This document shows, piece by piece, positions 44,060 to 44,504 of a stretch of 44,504 nt of DNA. The DNA lies in the NCBI RefSeq assembly GCF_015070855.1, contig NZ_JADDIX010000027.1, forward strand, positions 1 to 44,504. The letters are read 5' to 3'. The notes under the pieces are model-generated. The model saw nothing but the letters and a program-made list of their open reading frames with translations, was not told the DNA's origin and ran no database searches. Within the stretch, counting starts at the first letter, position 1, and each line of letters starts with the position of its first letter. Origin of the DNA: Pseudomonas lopnurensis (GTDB lineage Bacteria; Pseudomonadota; Gammaproteobacteria; Pseudomonadales; Pseudomonadaceae). Both the position numbers and the translations under genes were made by a program.

Positions 44060-44504
44060 GTAGGTTGGGTTGAGGAGCGAAGCGACGAAGCCCAACGCTA
44101 CAGCGCATCCAGCGACACCGGAACCCGCTTTGTCGTCGTGCCGCCCATTGTTGGGCTTCGCTTCGCTCAACCCAACCTACGGGCCCGGCCAGCGCAGCAC
44201 GTAGGTTGGGTTGAGGAGCGTAGCGACGAAGCCCAACACCATCCGTGCATCCGTGCATTCGGCGGTACTGGAACCCGCTTTGTCGTCCTGCCGCCCATTG
44301 TTGGGCTTCGCTTCGCTCAACCCAACCTACGGGCCCGGCCAGCGCAGCACGTAGGTTGGGTTGAGGAGCGTAGCGACGAAGCCCAACACCATCCGTGCAT
44401 CCGTGCATCCGTGCATCCGTGCATCCGTGCATCCGTGCATCCGTGCATTCGGCGGCACTGGAACCCGCTTTGTCGTCCTGCCGCCCATTGTTGGGCTTCG
44501 CTTC
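44060..44504. repeat. Array of GTAGGTTGGG-type repeats with internal 8-bp tandem repeat
   Basis: Hairpin units alternate: GTAGGTTGGGTTGAGGAGCG (44060, 44201, 44351) facing TTGGGCTTCGCTTCGCTCAA (44151, 44301, about 44491). The copies at 44201 and 44351 start exactly 150 bp apart and share the same intervening sequence (CCCGCTTTGTCGTCCTGCCG). Within them ATCCGTGC occurs as 2 copies (44241-44256) and 7 perfect copies (44391-44446). The array continues past the right edge. Confidence 0.9.

Noticed and set aside
44001..44432. Minus-strand protein with WVERSEAQQW repeats
   Set aside because: It is a translation of the palindromic repeat array, a common source of false proteins.
44391..44446. Tandem ATCCGTGC copies as CRISPR
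   Set aside because: 8-bp units without spacers; simple tandem repeat.

Overview
The window is GC-rich and has the gene content and order of a Pseudomonas-type gammaproteobacterium. The block DUF3299 - purK - purE - adhP - LysR - aspA, then pyruvate carboxylase B and A - LysR - RpiR/HexR - zwf, follows from memory the P. aeruginosa PA5424-PA5439 neighbourhood. The complete ectABCD-ask operon, absent from P. aeruginosa, and the many Pseudomonas-style palindromic repeats point to a halotolerant P. stutzeri/Stutzerimonas-like organism. This is inferred from gene content and was not checked by any search.

Layout. 1-7161 (minus): a type I secretion operon. An outer-membrane TolC-family factor fused to an OmpA domain comes first, then a LapB-type ABC exporter, a LapC-type adaptor, and the N-terminal part of a giant repeat adhesin that runs off the left edge. 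7162-9850: an 804-bp gene-free region, a response regulator with AraC output, and a divergent LysR regulator. 10106-13656 (minus): a uracil-DNA-glycosylase-like protein, a DUF3299 protein, a GlsB-type membrane protein, purK and purE. 14224-21555: adhP, a LysR regulator divergent from aspA, an HTH regulator, an AGCS amino-acid symporter and a type I asparaginase, forming an asparagine/aspartate catabolic neighbourhood. 21562-25085: a dCache-PAS histidine kinase divergent from a periplasmic solute-binding protein. 25148-30582 (minus): a bicarbonate module (SbtA-like transporter, PII-like protein, beta-carbonic anhydrase) downstream of a two-subunit pyruvate carboxylase; a divergent LysR gene follows at 30825. 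31994-34725: cadA/cadR with a clear MerR-type promoter. 35011-38085: a small unknown protein, then hexR divergent from zwf. 38695-43611: ectoine and hydroxyectoine genes with the dedicated aspartokinase. 43805-44504: a YdcH-family protein and a repeat array that runs off the right edge.

How the genes could work together. Much of the window touches oxaloacetate, aspartate and their supply. Bicarbonate uptake and hydration feed pyruvate carboxylase, which makes oxaloacetate. Asparaginase and aspartase handle asparagine and aspartate, and Ask_Ect with EctABCD drains aspartate into ectoine and hydroxyectoine. Zwf could supply NADPH for aspartate-semialdehyde formation. Much of this order also exists in pseudomonads without ectoine genes, so a functional unit is only an inference.

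Non-coding structure is rich: at least five families of palindromic repeats, two small inverted-repeat elements abutting stop codons (one, next to cadR, with an apparent TTAG target duplication), a perfect 7-bp tandem array, and a 150-bp tandem unit holding an 8-bp repeat whose copy number differs between copies. I saw no tRNA, rRNA, CRISPR array or transposase gene.
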